From Owenia fusiformis (Eukaryota > Annelida > Polychaeta > Sabellida > Oweniidae): a stretch of 64,000 nt of DNA. The stretch lies in the NCBI GenBank assembly GCA_903813345.2, contig CAIIXF020000003.1, positions 28,533,248 through 28,597,247 on the forward strand, written 5' to 3'. The position numbers were made by a program, and so were the translations under genes. The notes below the pieces were generated by a model. That model was not told the DNA's origin. It worked only from the letters and a program-made list of their open reading frames with translations, and did not search any database. Positions 1 to 13,000 of this stretch are shown piece after piece. Position 1 is the stretch's first letter. Each line of letters starts with the position of its first letter.

Positions 1-175
1 AGCTGGCCAGTGATATAATACAAGAACCTTACATGGCTTTTGTCATTCACATATTCATTAACAGCAGTAAAATTCCCAATTTATGGAAACATGCTAAACA
101 TGTGCATGTTCATGTAACCAAACTCCGTCGAAAAGTCTGGAAGAAGGAACAGAAAATTTTTCTGATTTTTTTTTA

Positions 176-262
176 ATGTCACCACCAAAAAGTGGTGACA
201 CATTGTTATGGTTTCAGTTTTTTTGTGACAGCGGTTGGTGGTTGGCATCTGTCTGTAACAAT
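176..262. repeat. Dispersed 'GTCACCAC...GGTGACA' repeat, copy 1
   Basis: Begins ATGTCACCACC, with a GTGGTGACACATTGTTATGG core and a GTTGGTGGTTGGCATCTGTC tail. Related copies occur at 1453-1577, 12641-12780 and 55171-55260, and fragments near 3172, 13645, 14150 and 31318. It is a short interspersed family of unknown type with a hairpin at one end. Confidence 0.55.
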
Positions 263-295
263 TCCAATAGCTTAACAAATACTGTTTAGACTGAC

Positions 296-610
296 TTACA
301 ATTTTTTTTAAATTATCTACAAGTTCTCAGAAGTTCAAATCTGACTTTAGATTTGAGATTTGACCTCCAATGACCTTCTCAAGGTCAAAAAGGTAAAAAA
401 GCTCTTTGCTTCAAATTGACTAAGTTTTTTTTCAAAATCTTCTGCAAGTTCTCAGAAGCTCAAATCTGATTATTATTAGATTTCAGTCTTGACCTTCAAT
501 GACCTTCTCAAGGTAAAAAATGTCAAAAAGGTCTTTTTTCAACTTGCCTCAAATTGACTAATTTTTTTTTCAAAATCATCCACAAGTTCTCAGTTCAAAT
601 CTAACTAACT
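296..610. repeat. About 2.7 copies of a ~120 bp tandem repeat
   Basis: The motif ACAAGTTCTCAGAAGTTCAA, followed by a GACCTTCAATGACCTTCTCA block and T-rich spacers, recurs near 318, 442 and 582. It is non-coding and lies upstream of CEP192 exon a. Confidence 0.6.
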
Positions 611-724
611 TCAAAATGCATGCTGTATTACTATATCTAGTAATTTGGTAACTGTTTGGTGATTGGTGTGATGATTATTTGTAGTGATTTTCATAGAAAC
701 AGTATGCATTTGTGTATATTCCAG

Positions 725-1036
725 CACACTACTAGTTATGGTTGAACCTGCTGGGCCAGCATATGAGATGGAACTACGGGGTGAAGTGGCCAGTTCTTCC
801 TCAAAGACAAGCAAATACACAGGCGCTCTCCCCACTGCAAAAGGTGGACGTGTTTCACACTCTCGAACATCCACACTCAAAGGCATCTCCCACGATGCAC
901 CTGAAGTGGATGATACCTCTCATAAGGACATTCGTAGAAATACTAGTGTTGAACCTCATAGGGAGAAGAAAGAAGAAGGCCTTTTGAGCAATAAACAGTT
1001 TCTATCTTGGGGAGGGGTACCTGTAGGTGATGCAAT
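725..1036 (+). CDS. CEP192: CEP192 exon a (first in window)
   Basis: The acceptor follows TATATTCCAG. The first base completes a codon started upstream, so at least one more exon lies to the left. The exon encodes a low-complexity serine/threonine and basic linker, then KQFLSWGGVPVGDA, which opens an ASH/PapD-like domain. The donor is GTAAGA after two bases of an ATG (Met) codon. Confidence 0.85.
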
Positions 1037-4000
1037 GTAAGAACACTTATTACGGTCTTTTTTTATTGCAGTGAATTAATCTTCTTGTACAAAATATGAA
1101 ATACCAAATTCCATGTATTATGATACATGTAAAGTATACTCTAAAATTTTAAATGTTTTCTTTTTTATTATCCATTTAAGTAACATAATGGCTTGTCAGG
1201 ATTAATCATTTATTTATCCATGTTTGCTATTTGTATATTCAGGCCCCAGAAAGTGTCACTGATCAACAAGACATCCAGTATGATGAAACTAACGGCTCAA
1301 ATAAAAAGCAATACAACAGACTTTCAGGTAAGTTCATCTAATTAGTCCTTGTATTGGGGGACCAGGTGAATAAATCGATATACTCGTATGATTGATTACT
1401 ACATTTTACCAGAGGAGAAAAATCCCTTTATGTTTTGTTTACCAACATTAATTATGTCACCACTAGAAGTGGTGGCGTATTGCTATAGTATCAAATTTTT
1501 TGTGAATGGTGTTCAGTAGGTGATGGTCGTTGTCTGTAACAAAAGGCAGGCGGTGACATTTTGCATGTCAATGCCTTGTCTGTGCCTTGTCTGTAATATC
1601 TAACTTCCCTGATGTAATCATCAATAAATTCCAATTTTTGTTTTCCAGTGTCGCTATGGTCACGTAGAGGAACTAACCAATAAGAGAGAGCTGATTCTAA
1701 AGCCAGGGGAAGAATACGATATCTATGTGGTATTCTGCCCAAGTTCACTTGCCTCTGTAAAATCCAAGCTCAGGATAAAAGTGATATCTGATGTAAAGCC
1801 AACAGCCTATTCAGTATGTATATTTGAGAATAGTTTTTTATCATTCAAAGTTTAAACATCTTGAACCATAATGTTTTCATTAAATTGGAAGATGATGTGC
1901 GGGCAAAATTTGCAATACACAGCTAAGTTTCGATATTTTGGTACAAAACTTTCTACTAAAGACCACGTGCAGTATAGCAAGTGATTTTAGAGAGTCATAT
2001 CTTTCACCATGAGTACTTTCTGGCCATAAATACAATGGCTTGTATTAAAACAATACATGTATGTTTTCTTTCAAGTGAAGTCACCGTGATAGTAAAATAT
2101 CAATCCAATCCCTGAAAAATTATGGATTAGGGCCCCAACCTGGTACTTTTTTAAAACTATTAGGCTTATTTTCTAAAAAGAGGATCTTGTTTTTCTCAAT
2201 TTAAACATATTGAAAGTCTCCTCTACACTATATTAACAATTTCTAGAAAGGGGTGGGTATTGAAATCTGTTAAAGTTAAAAACCACATATCCCATGTTAT
2301 TTTCCCATAGGGAAAACTCGTGCTATCCATTGTTTTCAGCATAATTTTGGTCATCGAAAATTGATATCTTCAAAACTAGACTTTCAATACCATTCTATTT
2401 TTGAATAATGTATTCATGCAATAAAAATCAGAAAAAGAAGATCCTCTTTTGAGTAAATAGGTTCAATATTTTGAAAAAATGTTGACATGGGGTCCTTATT
2501 CATAATTTTTCGAATTGTTTGATTCATATTTTTATCATCATGGGTACTTCACTTGAAAGAAAACATATTGTTTTAATAAATTTATGCCCAGAAAGTACTC
2601 ATGGTGAAAGATATGACCGTCTAAAATCACTTGCCATACTGCACGTGGTCCTTTTTAGTGACATTTTTTCAGAAAAATCAGGAATTTTTGAGTTGTGTTA
2701 TTCTGATATATTGAATTTCATTAGGGTGTTTTTGATGATGATGATGCTTCTTAAATGACTCCTAATGAGAGACCCCTGGATATATTTATGAAATTACACA
2801 TTCAACATAAAAATCCCAGTACTTTATGAAAAGCAAAGATTATAACATACATGTAATTAAAGGTATAAAGCCTCTACATACTTTTATATCCACCTTCTGT
2901 CTTAATTCCTGAATTGAACTAGAAATATCATAAATTGAATCTATGTTCCAGTTACCATTGATGGGCTATGGTGGTGTATGTAACATACTACTAGAGGACA
3001 CCAATTCAGCTGGTTTCCATAACAACGCAGTAAATCTTGGCAATCTTATCATCGGGAATGAACATGTTGCACGAGTGAAAGTTCGAAACATTGGAGCAAG
3101 AGCTGGTTATGTGAAGGCGCTGTGTTTTACTGGTAGGATAAATGACGATCTTACTTTTACATCAGGTTTATTGTGTCACAACCAACGAGGGGTGACATAT
3201 TGTCATAGAAACCATTTTTGTGACAGACATCCATTGTTCAAGAGGTGTTGAGTCTTAAGTTATACCTAAATATCCAATGTGTATTTGACACCAATGTAAA
3301 GTGTGAAAATAGTTGTGGAAATCATTCTGCAGTGATTGGCTTGAAAATGATACAATTGTCAATCAATGCTTGTATATGCTACAAGAGTGTTCACATTTAA
3401 GGCTATATCTGTTACCATGGCAACAGATTATTGTTACCATGGCAACAGATTATGGGACTTAAAACACCTTACTTTTGTAACATAGTGATTACTTGAGAAA
3501 TTATGGTTAAATGAAGTTGAAATTCATACAATCTTTAGGTCTTTCAGTGTCATTTAAGAGTGGGCGAGTTGAATGAAAATAATTAATCCTTTTCATCGAC
3601 ATGATAACAAGAAACCTTGTTAATTAACAATAAGGGACTTATTTTAGCACATTTTAATTATCATAGACAAGGGGGTCATCACAATCAATTACATACAACA
3701 ATAACCAATGCTGCTTTTAATCAAATCATGGGGTTTCCCATATATTCAATTTATTAAAACCATGTAGGTTATCACGAAGAAAGGTTTCTGCAATTATAAT
3801 TAAGTTAATTGTACTTGGTTACTATAGTATTCAAGCTACATGTGTGTTCTCAGAACCATGAGATAAATTATGATATATTTTAAAATTATATTGTGATATT
3901 TTTCATACATTGTTGCAGCTATTATATTATGCTATATTATATTACAGAAACTGCATGCAGAATTAGACTGCCATTCACCAAGGCATCAGTTGAACCAAGT

Positions 4001-7000
4001 GAATTTATTCTACAACCAGATGAATCAAAGGTTAGCAGTTAGTACAAAGGAAGCTCTTCAATATCAATAGCTATAAGTACTAAGCAGGTTAAAATATCAA
4101 AGTGTCCTTTTTGAGTCATTGCAGAGATTTCATCAAAATTTCTGACGTTAGTGAAATAAAACAAGGGGCAAAATTATCGAAAACTATTATTTTACTTGCA
4201 AAATTCCATGAAAGAAGGCAATTTAGGTGAAAAAAGTGGAGGAAACAACCTTTTCCCTGCTCCTAAAGTTGTGGTAGCAGCTACAAAATGTTATGCTCTC
4301 TTTATGTCTCTCTGTTACAGGTATGCCTGGTGTCATTCCGGCCTGCTAACAGAGACTGTGTGTTGTGTAGAGATGGTCCAACAATGGTGGCAGTGGTGGC
4401 GTTTTATTATGGGGATGCTTTGGCTAAAGGAAAATTCAGGAAGTATGACTAATTACCAGTATCTTATACTACTACAAGTAAACATACAATCTTACTAAGA
4501 AAAACACAAATATACAGGGTGGTCCAAAAAAAATTGGAACATTTGATAATTGAACTCAAAATCATTATTTTTTGTCTAAAATGCACCAAAATTTCACTGA
4601 GTATTGTTCAATCACTTTTTCATCTGATGTAAAGTTTATAAGTGCAAACAATAAAGTTAATGCATTAAACTAAAGAATTTTTGATATGACCCCCTTTCTC
4701 CTGAATTACAAGTTGAAGCCTGGGACTCAGTTTTGAAATGATTCATTCACTTTGCTGTTCGTTTGATTTTGTCCAAGGCATCCTGATTAAAAATTCAGCT
4801 TGAACAAACTACTTATAGGCTATGTTTGCCTTGGAAGATCAAATATATGAACATATTCAACATTTTCTTACCTAAATTGATGGGTATCAAGCATATTTTG
4901 ATGGCTATTGTTGGATATATTACTGATTGAATATTCTCCAGAAAGAGGCCAGGGCAGTCTGTTTGAACTGGCAAATGAACCCCTTCCCCTTTCTTTTTCT
5001 AATATGAATAATATTCATTGAATGTATCAATATATGTATATCAATATCATAAAGGAGTTTCCCAGAACACAAATGATATATTATATTGTGTGTGCTTAGA
5101 GGTGGTCTTTAATAAATGCCTTGTAAATAACTAGTCAGTTTCCCCTCTACTGAAAAGTGGAAACAATGATTTTTCAGTTTAGCAGCTGTATGGGTTATGC
5201 AATCACTCACCTCTGACATGTTATTTCTTTCCTACTCTTAAATAAAAATAATGATTTAGGGCCATTCTTAAGTTGACAATAGCACAATAGTTTTCCAGTA
5301 AACCATAGATGTTAATACCTCATGTCAACTAAATATGATTTTATGCTGTATAGCAATCAACATGTTCATTAAAGCTTTGAAATAAAGAATACTTGAAAAA
5401 GTAGCTGCGAAACTGACAAGTGTATATTTAAGAAAAGGGGGTCATATCAAACATTGACTAGTTAAACGCATTAACTTTGTGGTTTGCACCTATAATCTTT
5501 ACATCAGAGAGATAAGTGACTGAACTATGCTCAGTGAAATTTTGGTGCATTTTAGAGGAAAAATAAAGGTGTTGTGTTCAAGTAACAAATGTTCCAATTT
5601 TTTTTGGACCACCCTGTACATACACACAATTCAGCTTGATATCCTTCTGGATATATAAAGCATTTAATTACAATATTTTGTTCTAAAATAATGGCTTGTT
5701 TACTACACAAATTTGATACCTTTCTTTGAAATACATATATAGATAATTACAGGATATCCTATGATTTTGAGGAATATCATTTTTATCTACAAGGTAATAT
5801 TGATATCTGCACGAGAGAGCAAAGCAAACATGTGCAAATGTTGATATCACCAATATCCTCCACGTATTGGTTTTTTAGCTCACATGGTGAGCTTTTGCAA
5901 TCGCTCACTTGTCCGTCTGTCCGTCTATCTGTCCGTCCGTCTGTCCGTCAACAATAGTGGCACGTTTTAAAACCTCTGTCGATAGGATTCCTGTTTTAAG
6001 TTATTTCTGTTCAACATCAATACAGAAAACTCCCCTATGACTCCTGGTTCAAAACCTCGCCTATTTTCAAAATGGCCGCCATTTTTGTCTTGCGAAATTC
6101 ACTTTTGACTGGCACGTTTTAAAACCTCTGTCGATAGGATTCCTGTTTTAAGTTATTTCTGTTCAACATCAATACAGAAAGCTCCCCTATGACTCCTGGT
6201 TCAAAAGCTCACCTATTTTCAAAATGGCCGCCATTTTTGTCTCGCAAAATTCACTTTTGACCCATTTCCTAGCTTTACAAATAATTTCAGGTGTCCTACA
6301 TTGTAAAAATCTGTGTCAATGTTAAGAGTGGATATATGAAATAATTTTGTTACAAAAAATCAGCGAAAAATTATATCTATTTTTTTATTTTCAGCCATTT
6401 TAGTTAACATTGATTTGTCCATCTGACTTGTGAAATCCACTTTTCCGTCAACAACAGTGGCACGTTTTAAAACCTCTGTCGATAGGATTCCTGTTTTAAG
6501 TTATTTCTGTTCAACATCAATACAGAAAACTCCCCCATGACTCCTGGCTCAAAAGCTCGCCTATTTTCAAAATGGCCGCCATTTTTGTCTCGCGAAATTC
6601 ACTTTTGACCTATTTCCTAGCTTTACAAATAATTTCAAGTGTCCTACATTGTAAAAATCCATGTCAATGTAAAGAGTAGATGTATGAAATAATTTTGTTA
6701 CGAAAAATCAGCAAAAAATTATATCCATTTTTTTTATTTTCAGCCATTTTAGTTAACATTGATTTGTCAATCTGTCTCGCAAAATCCACTTTTGGACCAT
6801 TTGCCTTAAACCCTCTGTGGATAGGATTCCTGTTTTAAGTTAATTTTGTTCAACATCAATACAAAAAACTCTCCTATGACTCTTGGTTCAAAAGCTCGCC
6901 TATTTTCAAAATGGTCACCATTCTTGTCTCGCGAAATTCACTTTTGGCCCATTTCCTAGCTTTACAAATAATTTCAGCTGTCCTGCATTGTAAAAAGCCA

Positions 7001-10000
7001 TGTCACTATAACACCCTGGACGAAGTGATAAGGTCAAAACAAGTGGCTCTGATTTAGGAAAAAACGATCTTCCTAAAAATTAATAATTTTTGTACCCCAA
7101 TTTTTGTAAGGTTAAATTCTTGTGGACAAAGAGGAGAATCATATACAATTTTGTATTATGTTCAAGTGGTACATCCTAAACTACTCAGTTCGTGTGTTTT
7201 AAATTGAATGGAACGCGCATTAGTGGCTGGAGTGTAAATTAAAGTTGAGAATTATATCTCCCGCTAAAAATTACGATTTTATATTGTCAAAATATCTTTC
7301 ATTGATGATCAATGATGCATATAAACGTTCATGCACACCGAGATTGTATGTTTCTTTTCATATGTGCATTTACAGCATCGACAGTTATTTTAATTTGATG
7401 TGATGCCTATTGTTTTACTTCCGACAACGAACATTTGAGGAAAATAAGCGGTTATTGATTTGCGATGGTGATTTGTGATAAAACGCGGCTTTCTATACCT
7501 GATTTAGTTTCATTAATTTAACGTTTTCCAGTCATGTCCTATGACAATCGCCGTTATGAAGCGTCGAAAATCTCTTTATATTACATCAAGTCATGTGGAA
7601 GTGGCCTTTGGATGAAATAAGAGTCTAAGATACATGCAGCTTGTTAGACGTACGATGCCCGTTGTCAACGCAAAGTCCAAAGATCTGGATGTCAAAACAA
7701 CCCCTTTATTTACACTGCCATGGCACATGAATGGGAATTATGTTTATGTCCACTATTTTAGTAAATCGTCTTGGACATTTACTATAGAACAAATCATTTG
7801 CCTTACTGTATCTTTTGTTTAGCCTGAGAAGCAGTCACAGTGATTGTTTAGATTTTTGATTCAATCTCATTAATTTTGATGAAGCCCTCTTTTAAGCAGT
7901 TTAGTCGAATGAATGCAAAGGAATAATATAATGTATTTGTTAAAGTTCCACTTTTTTTAAAAATAACAATAGTATTAATAAAGTTTTCAAAAATAAACTT
8001 TATTCTATCATCTATATCTGTGTAAAGAACTATACAATTAAGAAAACAAATAACTACAGTATGTAGTGTTGATATTTGCACTTTTGTGTTGATAATTACC
8101 TATAATATTAATGTAATTACCTTTAATAATCATATAATTACCTATAATAATTATTCCAAAATATGATTAAAATTGTTACTCAAATAGTTATGACTAACAG
8201 TTATTATAAAAATAAGGTCAGGTATGCATTAGGTATGCATTACAAAATTGTATGACCAGAATCATGACAAAGTATATATATAAGAATACCCTTTTCTTAA
8301 ATTGCAATTTATGAATTATCAAAAATATATTTCACTTCATCAATCATCACTTGTATAAATCTAGATTTTCTTCATCCTAGTATAAATTAATAAAAACTGA
8401 GGTAACAAAATAATTTGCTATCTATGACATGTCAAACATGTAGAGCTATCTAGTATATATTTCATATACAGTGCCCCAAACAAACATAATATAAGTATTT
8501 CACATTTTAAAACTCATCTTTAAAATCCTTTTAACATGTAGCCTATTAATTAGACATCCATTCCACATATTTTCCATATATTCTGTGGGAATCAGAGCCG
8601 CGTTTTTTCCAGAAAATAAATCTAATCTCGTCTCAGGGACGTAAATTACTTCTTGTATTAGAAAAATAATGGTGATTTGACATTCCCTGGTTCATAAACC
8701 ATCATATCGCCAAATATCAATGCATTTGAAACAGAGTATCTACCATTTTTTCGAAAATAATCAAAAAAAAAATATTGCGGTTATTTACAAAAATATATTA
8801 TTTCTATTCGTATTCATTTCGTTTCTTAGTAGTATTAATTGTTACAATATTATATATAGAGAGGTGGATATGTCTTGGATCAATGTACCGAGTTTGAACA
8901 TGTCAGGTGGCCAAGAAAGGGTATAATTTAAAGAAATAAACTCACCCCTGCTCTGCCATGTTTATTTTTAGGAAGATCGTTTTTTCCTAAATCAGAGCCA
9001 CTTGTTTTGACCTTATCACTTCGTCCAGGGTGTATAAAGAGTAGTTGTATGAAATAATTTTGTTACAAAAAATCAGTTTTTTTTTTTCAGCCATTTTAGT
9101 TAACATTGATTCGTCCATCTGTCTCTCAGTCAGTCCAAAAAAGTGGCAAGTTTTAAACCTCTGTCAACACTTTTTAAATCCTCATGCGCACTTTTGAGCA
9201 ACAACATGTGAGCCCAGTACCCACAGTACTAATTTTTTCGGAGTATATGGTAACGATATCCTCTGCATATTGGTTTTCGGAGTATATCGCGGCGATATCC
9301 TCCAGTTATTTATTTTGCCAATAGATATCAAATTTATTTCTTGATGCTATAATACATATAGTACACTAAGTGTAGGATAATAGATATACTAATGATATAT
9401 TTTCTAGGTGCGTATTAGAGCACGTTTCAGTGCTCTCCTCACATTGAAATCTCTGAGATGCAGCACCTTGATGTCATAAAATGTTGCACAAAATCTAAGA
9501 AAATTCTAAAATGTTGCACTAAAAAAAATAACAAAATTCTCCACACAAAAATCCTGGGGAGAGCACTGAAGACTGTGACATTTGAATTTTTAGGTCACTT
9601 CAAAAATCTCGTCATAAACCTCCAGTACCAAGCCAGGCACTCAGAGATGTGGATTTTGATGTCACTTATCTGGGAGAGTCCAACTTGGATGACAACACTA
9701 GAAGTATGTACGAGGGGTGATCAATAAGTAGTAGATGTATTTCTATGCATGTACGAGGGGTGATCAATAATTTGTATATGTATTTCTATGCATCATGAAT
9801 ATGAATTTTGAAAATATTTGATGGGAGCAAATGTTACCCTTTGTAAAAGTTTATAAATAAATGATTGCAGCAATATGAACAGATAATGGACTTTCAACAT
9901 AAAGCTTGAGAAATCTGATCTTTGAACAGATAAAAGTTTAACACTTTTAATGAGAGACTAGAAAATTTGCCATGAGTCAAAGAAAATCTAGTATATATGT

Positions 10001-13000
10001 TACGAAAGAAAAATTAATCCAAATTTTCCCATTTTGTATCCTGATCTTTTCAAAATACTACAAAGCATAATTAATTCAGAAATCATGTAAGTTTGATTGT
10101 GACTTATACATGTTTCTCTGTATTTGAAAATAAATATAAACCTAATTTTTACATTCCAGACCCTGACCTTTCCCCCAATGATTTGGATTTATTCTACAAC
10201 ACAATGTCCAGCAAGATCGTGTCTTTAGTTGGGGAATCTCATGATGACACGACAGGGGGTGGGGGAAGCATCCCCCAAGGGGTGGGGATGTTTGAAGGCA
10301 TGGGACCACTACCTCTGGATGATAGTGCTATGACTGTCATGGATGACACCAGGAGAGCTACACTGGAGCCTACTTTCCATAGAGCTTCCATGCTGCCACA
10401 GTCAAGTAGAGATGTGTAAGGGTCACTTGTAACTAACTATATCAAGACATATAAGAAATTTGTATTCATAATTTTGAAATTGCATGCAGGATAGAATTAA
10501 GATTCCTTGTATCGTGTAACTCTACCGAGTCATATGAAACACTTGCATACTCAATTTTGAAAATTTACATAGGATGAAATTAAGATTCCCTGTATTTTCA
10601 AATCCATGGATCAAAGCAAAGTTTTTTTGAGAACTTTGATTCTCTATTTGCTGTCTTTTTTTTATGATAATTTTTTGCTGTATTTCAGTATGCCAAGTAT
10701 GCCATCTCCTCCTGTGAAGGAAACATCTGCTCCCTCTGTTGGTAGATATTCTGCTCCCCAGATGGCAGCATCTACAGACACGCAATCTGATTGGTTGATA
10801 CGACCACCTCAGATTATTCTCCCTGCCCCTAAGAAAGGTAAGTAAAAGTAACATCAATACTTTGAATGATGACATCCAGTATAAGAATTTCCTTGGGCTA
10901 TCAGTATAACTTATACACAGGGAGATATGCAGAGTTCTAAAATAGTACTCATGCCATTTTAGTGCTGAGTACTCATAGTAAATATTAGTATTAAATGAGC
11001 ACTTAAGACATGAGTACTGATTTATTGCATTTTTTTGTACCAAATGAGTACTCATATGATGAGTAGGGGTGAGACGAGTCGAAAAAATCCGATTCGAGTT
11101 GAATCCGATTCGAGTTGAATCCGATTCGAGTCAGAAAATGACGATTCGAGTTTCGAATCCGTTTCGAGTCGCGCGAAGTGCGAACAACATCGCTTTTGAC
11201 CATTCATATTTTTAATGCGTCAATGGTTGAAAGCCGGAAATATAAACAAACACAATTCGTCGTAAGTTTATTATGATTTTATTACATATATTCTTTCATT
11301 TATGTGTACATACAATATAATAATTTAATACAAGCATATCCAAGTCATTGAAACTTATATATTCAACGCAATATCGAGTAAAAACATGCATATTGACAGT
11401 ATTTTTCTGAATTTTTTTATTTTTTCGAATTTTTTTCTCAACTCGAAAATGATTCGATTCATCAACTTCGACTCGATTCGACTCGACTCGAAGCCCCAAA
11501 CCCGCGAGTCCTCGACTCATCGGGTTGTCCTCTCACCCCTAATGATGAGTGATAAAATAGTGCTAATTTCATTGATTTTTTAGCCCTAAATTGGTACTCA
11601 TATCATAAGTGATAAAATAGTACTCATAAAATTGATTTTTCAGCACTAAACGAGCACTCATATCATGAATTAGTACTAAATTGGCACTCATGGCATGAGT
11701 GCGCTTTTGCCAGAGTGCTAATTTAGTACTAATTTTGTACTAATTGAGTAATCGGCATATCTCCTTGTGTGTAATACCAAAGAAAATATTGGTTTTAAAT
11801 GTGTTTTTTGTAGACTTATTTTCTCACAAATTAAAGTATGGGGAAATGGAGAACACCCCCATCCACCCCCCATCTTTTCAACTAAAACCATTGGCATATA
11901 TGAAAACTGTTTTTCAGATGGCCCCTTGCAGACAGAGAGGTTATTACAACGTGTTCAGATTGTCAATTATAAGGACACCACGCTAAGGTAATACTAATAA
12001 TAATGTAGATAGAATGTTGAGAAATGAGTGGTCTTGTATTGTCACATCTATTGAGCATACCCCATACTTTTTGTTCCATTCTAATTCCAGACTTTTCCAC
12101 TTAAAATCTGAGTATTTTAACTAAATATGTATTGTTATAGGTTTGAGTAGGCAATACCTATAAACAATACTCAATAATTCTTTCATATTGACAATTATTT
12201 ATATTGACTCAACAATTCTCTTTATTGAAAGATGTCACTCTAATTTGCCTGGTAAGAAAACAAAATAATAAAATATTCTCATGTATTTTAAAAACTATCA
12301 TGTTCACTCCAAAAGTTTTACAGATTATTTTTACAATGAACTTCTTATATGTGTCTATTATAAATTAATATACATTTATTGTATGCTAAATCTAACAAAT
12401 TGTAAAATTGTAATTTCTGGTTTAGGTTTGATTTACTCTGGCCTGGGCACTGTCTCCAAGTCACACCAGAGCAAGGGGAAGTCCAGTCAAAGTAAGTAGA
12501 TAAAGAAGCTTGTTGAAACTATGTCACTATTTTATTGCAACCATGTTAGATCATTTGAAACCTTGTAGCAATCATGCTGAAATCATGCAATTATTTCAAA
12601 CCATGTACACAATAAAGAATCGGATCAGAATTCAGTTTTTATGTCGCCACCAGAAGTGGGGACATATTGTGATAGTTCATTTTGTGGTAATCTTTGGTGT
12701 TTGGTGGTCAGTATTCCGCAGTTGATGTTTGGTGTCTGTTATAAATGGTAGGCGGTGACATACATGCATGTTAATGCCTTAAGCTTGTTTTCCCTATGTT
12801 AAATCGACCATTTGTACCTTGAACTTAACCGTTTGTTGTATAAGGCTGTTTGATTTTGTAATATAAGACTCATGTCCGATAAAGCCTATTGTACATAACT
12901 TAATTAACATTGCAATGTAAAGGGAAACACTACCTGATGCTTTATTATATTGAACATGGTCACACTAACCTTGTGTGTTCTATTTGAAAGTTATCAATAT

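Noticed and set aside
5753-5793. Possible CEP192 exon (ISYDFEEYHFYLQ) between exons f and g
   Set aside because: It has an acceptor and a GTAATA donor, but its exit phase (1) cannot join exon g (needs 2). Exon f joins exon g directly in frame and matches homology without it.
9458-9727. 89-codon plus-strand frame
   Set aside because: It overlaps exon g in another frame. Joined to exon h in that frame it gives an early stop.
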